Part shown: positions 58,461-64,000 of the stretch, in pieces | Layout: each line of letters begins with the position of its first letter | Position numbering within the stretch: the stretch's first letter is position 1 | Assembly (NCBI GenBank): GCA_905221605.1 | Contig: CAJNDS010002103.1 | Location: 310,581 to 374,580 of the forward strand | Direction of reading: 5' to 3' | Length of the DNA: 64,000 bases | Source: Symbiodinium natans | Lineage: Eukaryota > Sar > Dinophyceae > Suessiales > Symbiodiniaceae | Position numbers and translations under genes: made by a program | Notes under the pieces: model-generated | What the model saw: the letters and a program-made list of their open reading frames with translations, nothing else | The model's database searches: none | What the model was told of the DNA's origin: nothing

Positions 58461-58515
58461 AAAGCTGCTACTGCTACTACTACTGCTACCGGTGCTACTA
58501 CTGCTACTACTGCTA
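57890..58515 (+). repeat. Trinucleotide/hexanucleotide repeat block
   Basis: Successive blocks of CTACTG, CTCCTA, GACGAC, GAGGAG and CTGCTG. Long frames across it are repeat artefacts. Confidence 0.95.
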
Positions 58516-58858
58516 TTGCTTTCGGAAAGAACCAAAAACCCTTGTAATTCCAGTCATTCTTAGTCTTACCTCTAGACCTTCACTACCACTCTTACCACTG
58601 TCGGCTTGCTCTACGTTCTTGACAAGCCCCCGGGATCCTAAGGCCCTGACTCCATCCCAACCTGTTGCGGACACGCTTGCAGCCAAGAGGCTTGTCGTAA
58701 ACAGCTCGAAGGGCAGCGCGCGACGTATGCGCTTCCAAGGGGATGTTGGGAGAGATGACTGCTGCGTGTTGTCCCTGCTTAGCTCAGCCATCGTGTCGGT
58801 TCTGTGCGAGATGTGTGTGTGTGGCCAGTTTTGGGGTGGGATTCTCCGTCGTCAATAG
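58513..58858. other. Region open on both strands, coding strand undecided
   Basis: Plus frame 58619-58858 reads DPKALTPSQPVADTLAAKRL; minus frame 58791-58513 reads RRALPFELFTTSLLAASVSA. Both have protein-like composition. Neighbouring genes favour minus. Confidence 0.3.
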
Positions 58859-58912
58859 GCTGGCCTACAATATGGAGCAGATCATAGCTGCGCGCGGCGG
58901 GATGAACTGCAG

Positions 58913-59013
58913 TTGGGATGTTCCCCCCGTATACTAAGAGTCCTTAATGGGCTTATAGTACCCCCCTATTAGAATCCCTGTTAAGGACTCCTAGTATAAG
59001 GGGGACCATCCCA
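58913..59013. mobile_element. Family A element with flanking direct repeat
   Basis: Ends TTGGGATGTTCCCCC and GGGGGACCATCCCA. ACTGCAG occurs directly at 58906-58912 and again at 59016-59022, probably the target duplication. Confidence 0.68.
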
Positions 59014-59414
59014 GGACTGCAGGTGCTATGGCAACTTTAGCAAAGACACGGCATCCGACCACCCATGCCTTCAGCTAAGAAACGCTGCAAGAACTGGAAC
59101 CAGAACTGGGGTAGGTTTGGGGGCCTTGGGGGGGGGGGGGGGGGGCCCTATAAAAAATATTTTTAAAGGCTTTATCAGGATGATATAGGGGATTATAAGG
59201 GCAATAAGATTGAACCCTAAACCCTAAACCCTAAACCCTAAACCCTGAACCCCAAACCCTAAACCCTAAAACCCCAAAACCCCTGAGAAAGCTGACAGAA
59301 CAGTCTTCAGTCCTGGGAGCCCGGAGACTCGTCCTCCAGCGTAAGATGCTGGGGAGGCTTTGTGGCATACTTAGGACACTCTATTATAGGGTTTAGGGTT
59401 TAGGGTTTAGGGTA

Positions 59415-59547
59415 GTTACCAAAACGAAGACCTTAGTTGCTCAGCTCATAAGCCTCCCAAGAAAGTGTACACTGTCAGTTCAAAAGGGGATTATCGCATC
59501 CCAAAAAGTGTGAAGTGTACTCATTCAGCTACTAAGGTATAGGATTT
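59415..59547. mobile_element. Family I hairpin element
   Basis: AACGAAGACCTTAGTTGCTC to CATTCAGCTACTAAGG; second copy of the element at 40353. Confidence 0.6.
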
Positions 59548-60571
59548 ATTCGGGGCTTAGAAACCTCCAGGCTCATGGGGGCTTGCTCATGGAGTGTGCG
59601 GTTTTAATGTGATGCCGACATGCCTACTGTGCCAGGGCGTGCTGATTCTTCATATGATTACTGCAATTTCTATCATAAATATTCGAGACGATAACCATGA
59701 AGCCTTTGCATTCAGGGCACGCCCCCCCCCCGCCCTAAACCCTATAACTTTTATCCTAAGCCTATGCTGGGGTTCATGATTGAGAGGCTTTGGGGTTTAA
59801 GGGTTAAGGGTTTAGGGCTAGGGTTTAGGGCTAGGGCTTCGGGTGAGGTTTGAGGTGTCAATCGCCGGGAACTTGTGGTGCTTGGGGATCACGAGTTCCT
59901 TGTGGAAGTCGAAGGCCCAAAAGCGCTAAGTCGCTAACCATAAGACCCAAAACCCCGTAAAGACCGAAACAAAAGGGTTTAGGGTTTAGGGTTTAGAGCC
60001 TAAACGTCCCCCAGCATGTACCACTTTGCAGGTCCTCGCTACTCTCGCTGCCGCTCGCCACCTCCACAAGCAGGCGGCTACCTGCAAACAGCTTGGGCTA
60101 GGAGTCTTGTCGGTAGGGTTTAGGGTTTAGGGGTTTGGGGTTTAGGGTTTAGGGTTTAGGGTTTTAGGGATTGGGGCTCGGGGTATGGGCTTCAGGAGGT
60201 TCGGGCTGCTTCCTTGGAGGTTCAGGGTCAGGGGCGGCTGCAGGTAACAGGTCTGCGGTCTACAGTTCAGCGACGCCCCCAAGAGCCCGAAACCCAACAC
60301 AGTGAAGAAATCCACGCTTGTCAGCCCTAAGCCCTAAACCCTACACCCCAAACCCTAAACCCTACTAAACCCTCCTAAACCCCAAACTTAGGATTTGGCC
60401 TCCGAGGTGTGAAGCCTTCGTGCGACCGTCTGAGTTTGAGCACCCTTGCTAGACCGCGTAGAAGCCTTTGAAGGCAGCTGAGAATTTAGATCTTGGGGGC
60501 CCCGAAAGGTACAAATGGTTCAGTTCGTTAAATGTAGGTGCCGTTAGTCGATATGAACGGGAGGACCTAGC

Positions 60572-61486
60572 CGTCAGTCGCAGGAATAGCGTCTCCTTCG
60601 CCCGGTCCAAAAGCTTCAGGAAGCGGCTGAAATTTTCACTGCTAGAGGCCTGAATTTGTCAATGAAAAGGCGCATGAGAACTGCAATTTGAACCCTCGGC
60701 CCCCTCCCCTATTTATTCGTCATCCAACATGTCTTGTGAGTCCAAGCCGCCACATATGAGGAGTGCCCCCGCTTCAGCTCATCAACTTTTTGGTTGACCT
60801 CCGCGTATACCGCGCTGAGCCTTGCCACGCACTGCTCCTCCATCGCCTTGGCAGCTTCCTGCAGCTCCACCTCCCGGGCCCACTGCGATCCCTCGAAAGT
60901 AGTGATCTCCTCCTGCAGAAGCTCCACCTCATATTCCAGCCGTTCACGTTCGGCCTTCTCTCGGCGCCAGCGACCACGCTCCGCGGGGGGGGGGGGGGGG
61001 TGCTGTTAAAAAATTGAGGCCCGGCCTTCATACAATGTTGAACGCATCCCCTCAACAGAAGTGAGGTAAAACAGCAACCACATTCGTTTTGTAGGTCATC
61101 TGAAAGGACGCCTTCAGCGCATAGCAAAGAACGTTCCCCAAAAGCCTATAGCCCCCACCTCCTGTTTCTCTAGACACCGAGCCAGGAAGCTTTGCAATAA
61201 ACCCTACATCGAGCAACCTCGATAGCCTCGCACGTTTTGTGTTCTGCCTTAACTGGTGGGCAGGCTTCCCTGTTTCAGGGTGCGTAGGTTACTCTAAATT
61301 AAGCTTTATAAGCCAGCAGACTCTAGGTAGGCCCTGACTAGCCTCAAAACCTTCTCTAAACCCTAAACCCGAAAGCCTAAACCCTTAACCCTAAACCCTA
61401 AACCCTAAACCGCCCCCAACTCTGCCTCCAAACCGCGACATGCTTGAGAAGTTTGACTCGCTCTGGCCATCCTCCTCGAAGGCGCC
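60572..61486 (-). CDS. Coiled-coil protein, first recognisable exons
   Basis: Three exons join in phase 0: 61486-61421 (EEDGQSESNFSSMSRFGGR; acceptor ATTTCAG, donor GT), 60978-60754 (GRWRREKAERERLEYEVELL..., a 75-codon Glu/Lys/Leu-rich heptad stretch predicted by eye to be coiled coil) and 60649 to about 60572 (SSENFSRFLKLLDRAKETLF). No family recognised. The first exon sits between a CCCTAAA tract (left) and a long TTTAGGG tract (right). A poly-C/G run next to the second exon's acceptor may be an assembly-sensitive spot. The exon at 56108-56052 has similar composition and could belong here. Confidence 0.55.
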
Positions 61487-61489
61487 CTG

Positions 61490-61867
61490 AAATCAGGGGT
61501 TGTTTTAAGTAGGGTTTAGGGTTTAGGGTTTAGGGTTTAGGGTTTAGGGTTTAGGGTTTAGGGTTTAGGGTTTAGGGTTTAGGGTTTAGGGTTTAGGGTT
61601 TAGGGTTAGGGTTTAGGGTGCGGAGCTGCAACTGGTATTGTAGAAAAGAGTTAGTGTTGAGAGTTGGAAGGGTTAATGAACCCGGATAACATGTTTGGCT
61701 CAAGATGGGCTTGAACAGAAAGCCACAAGTTCAAAAAGTAGTGCCTGGGTTCTTAGGGTTTGGTAAGGGTGTGGATTCCTTCCCTGGTTGTCCCCCCGTA
61801 GGTTATGAGCCCAAATTAGGTTCCCTGCGGTTAAGTGTTCTTTCAAGGTTTTTGGGATTAAGAAGCA
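61490..61867. promoter_or_regulatory. Divergent strand-switch region
   Basis: Minus-strand exons end at 61486 and the plus-strand frame opens at 61868. Between them lies a TTTAGGG tract (61510-61618) and about 250 bases of unique sequence. A bidirectional start region is inferred from geometry only; no motif was recognised. Confidence 0.35.
61510..61618 (+). repeat. TTTAGGG tract
   Basis: About 15 units at the acceptor side of the coiled-coil exon 61486-61421. Confidence 0.95.
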
Positions 61868-64000
61868 ATGCCTTCTCCCAAACGATGGCTCCAGCCTTCC
61901 TCGGATGGTGGACAGAATGGTGGAGCTGGAAACGGTGCAGCTGAGTCTCTGGGTGAAAGGACGGTGCTGGAAGAGGTGATGCCTGGCGCTGAAGAACATC
62001 TGGAAGAAGCCTTGGTTGCAGAATACTCCAATGTGGGTATAAATCCCAATGTGGATATGGTTAGCAATGCTGAAGCTTAAGGACGTGCTGTTTCTGTATC
62101 GCCAAAGCCTGGTGAAAAAAGGAGCTGGGACGCGACTGGTGGTATAGACCGTGAAATGGAGGTGACTGTTTTACGCGTGTTGCACAAACATGGGTACCAG
62201 CCGTCTACTTCGACTTCGGGCCGAATGATTGACCAAGGGTCTCAGACCAATCTGAGTGGAGAAGTGCTGCAAGCTGCCAGGAGGCCTCTGAACAAGATTA
62301 AAGGGGATCCCTCGGCGAGTTCCCTGGGTGGTGGAAGCGGTTACGAACAGAAGGGTGCGGACAGCTTTGAAGCCGCGCCAACTGCTGAATATGCCATGGG
62401 GGAAGAGGAGATCTTACAGATGGAGGCTGAAAGGTTGCGCCAGTTGTCAGAAGAAGAGGATGAGATGCGTCAAGTCTCTGAAAGGGATGGTTTTCGGAAA
62501 GATGAGCATCTGATCGAAGCGTGCGATGGGACAACGTGGGAATGGCACTTCCACGAAGATGGGAGACAGTATTACTACTGCCTGGATACGCAGGAAAGCA
62601 AGTGGACGCTGCCGGATGTAGGGGAAAAGGTGAAAAGCGACAACGTGGTTGGGTCTCCTTCGGGCAATGGGCTGGAAGTGGAGACTGAACTGGGTCCTTC
62701 ATCGACTACACCGACATCTGAGTCTACGAAGGCAATCCAGGGTAGTGTAAATAGTGTAGGTGAAAAAGATTTTTCCTCTACTATCAGGGATAGCGGTCCT
62801 AGGGCTGGTGGTGACGCCCCGACCTCGGGTTCTCCTGATGAAGAGGGGATTTCTGGAAACCGAGCAGACATCGCTGAAGCTCAACATCTGGATCGGGAAG
62901 AGATGGAGGCGCTTTCTGAGGGTGTGGCAGCGGTGGAATCGGTGGGTCCAGAAGAAAAAATGCCCAATGTGGAGATCGGAATTGTGTCGGCTGCAGAAGA
63001 GCGAGTGGTGGATGTGGTGCCTGTCGTTCAGGAAGATGGCCCTGGAGATTTGGATGACGAAGGGAAAAAGTTGTGCATTACGACTGAGGAGGACTCTTCG
63101 TTTGGTGCCGAGAATTCTGCCATTCAAAGGGAAAAGGAAACTTCTGAAACTGCTGGAGACACGGGTGATCGGAAAGATGAGGCCTGGAGCGCCAATGAAG
63201 CGCGGGTCAACGCGCCAGATAGTACCTGGAGTGCAGAAAAAGCTCGGGTTGAGGCGCATATGGTGTCACGTTCCGCGGATGACTGCAACAATGGGGCGCA
63301 GGTCTCTGTAGCAGCTGACGATGGAGGTTCACAGGTGGACGCACTGGTGCAGCCTGAAGTTAGCAGCGAGGAACGAAATGGCGAAGGCTACACCGGAGCC
63401 AATGAGGCAGCTGTGGTCAGCAACAACGGTGATTCTCTTTTGGAAACCATGGAGCCAAAGGAGCCTGCGGTGGAAGAAAATGTGCCTACCGCGGATGACC
63501 AATCCAATAGCCCTGTAGTGGAAGAAAATTTGCCTGCTGCAGAAGGTTTGAAAAAGGACTCCAATGGTGGGTCCACTCCCAGGAAGGGAGAGGTGTTGCC
63601 ATCTGAAAGCTCGCCGGAAGTCGACACCGAGCGAACTGTAACGGATGAGGCAAAGCCATTGGCTGGAAAAAAGGAAGATCCTGAGCCCTTGGAGCACAAG
63701 ATGGATGATCTTGTGGGACTCACGTCGGAGCAGGACGAGCAGTGTGACCCAAAGGTGGAAATAAAGGATGTGTCAGGAGCCGATGATACGGAGATGGTTT
63801 CTGAAGGGCATGCAAAGAGAGTGCCTCGAGCGGGAGCTTTGGAATCACCTGGGGAACATTGCTATCAGGAGGGAGATGAGATCATTGGTCTAGTGCGCTG
63901 CATCAATGGGTATGGAGCCTTTTTGGACCATGGTGATATGAATGTATTGGTTCCTGCAGAAGGGAACAATGTACATCAGTTCAAATTTGGTGATACTGTC
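61868..64000 (+). CDS. WW-domain and S1-like acidic protein, partial at right edge, in-frame TAA at 62078
   Basis: An open frame begins with ATG at 61868 (after TTAAG|AAGCA, a possible spliced-leader acceptor), runs 70 codons to TAA at 62078-62080, then stays open in the same frame for 640 codons to the window end. Residues coded at about 62539-62620 form a WW domain (W.W.FHEDGRQYYYCLDT...KW.LP), which binds Pro-rich ligands. The middle is long, acidic and Ser/Glu-rich, with two degenerate internal repeats (EAWSANEARV/STWSAEKARV and VEENVPTADD/VEENLPAAEG). From about 63850 the sequence GDEIIGLVRCINGYGAFLDH resembles an S1/OB-fold RNA-binding domain. No introns are needed here, unlike the minus-strand genes. 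The TAA could mark a short intron, a true start further down (Met at 62155), or a broken copy. Confidence 0.72.
62078..62080 (+). other. In-frame TAA within the WW/S1 gene
   Basis: The stop separates codons 1-70 from a 640-codon continuation in the same frame. A direct repeat CCAATGTGG lies just upstream (62029 and 62048). No element or clean GT/GC-AG intron of frame-keeping length surrounds it. Confidence 0.6.

Noticed and set aside
57584-58462. A 292-residue ORF of Thr/Ala/Leu/Cys runs
   Set aside because: It is produced by the trinucleotide repeat block; all six frames show long simple runs.

Overview
The window looks like nuclear DNA of a dinoflagellate, most likely Symbiodiniaceae-like. 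This is inferred from four things: a PPR protein whose repeats follow the ISxCEKGxQWxLALHLF pattern typical of these algae; introns that start with GC, GA or GT and end with AG; dozens of short hairpin elements that behave like introners; and about 80 blocks of plant-type telomere repeat (TTTAGGG/CCCTAAA) scattered through the whole length in both orientations. No conventional long ORF carries the main genes. They are cut into exons of 16-225 bases, and I recovered them by translating the unique GC-rich islands between the repeat blocks and joining islands whose reading phase and protein family agree.

Almost everything from 0.8 to 61.5 kb is transcribed leftward (minus strand). From right to left: a coiled-coil protein begins near 61.5 kb; many unassigned coding-like exons follow (47-57 kb); a bacterial-type sensor histidine kinase has exons from 46.29 to about 36.1 kb (H box, dimerisation helix, N, G1, F and G2 boxes); next is a repeat-rich zone with a 2.35-kb foldback element (30.5-32.9 kb); then a secretory-type cyclophilin starts at 26.65 kb. 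Four cyclophilin exons lie at 24.3-26.7 kb and the next four at 3.1-5.2 kb. The 19.15-kb intron between them holds a nearly complete nitronate monooxygenase gene (22.83 to 6.64 kb) on the same strand. A PPR gene (2.88-0.84 kb) follows the last visible cyclophilin exon. A plus-strand gene with a WW domain and an S1-like domain begins at about 61.87 kb and runs off the right edge, so 61.5-61.87 kb is a divergent strand switch.

The most interesting structure is intronic. The four PPR introns are short elements flanked by 4-5-base direct repeats, and removing each one restores the protein exactly. In many introns of the other three minus-strand genes the transcript reads TTTAGGG just after the donor and CCCTAAA just before the acceptor, so the intron ends are complementary telomere-like tracts. 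About eight introns show both sides and many more show one side. This suggests a class of introner or intron expansion that uses telomere repeats as terminal inverted repeats.

Limits: exon joins are by eye, with no transcript data. Some exons are missing (two in the monooxygenase; the 5' end of the kinase; the 3' end of the cyclophilin). GC-rich islands are often open on both strands, so unassigned exons are given low confidence.
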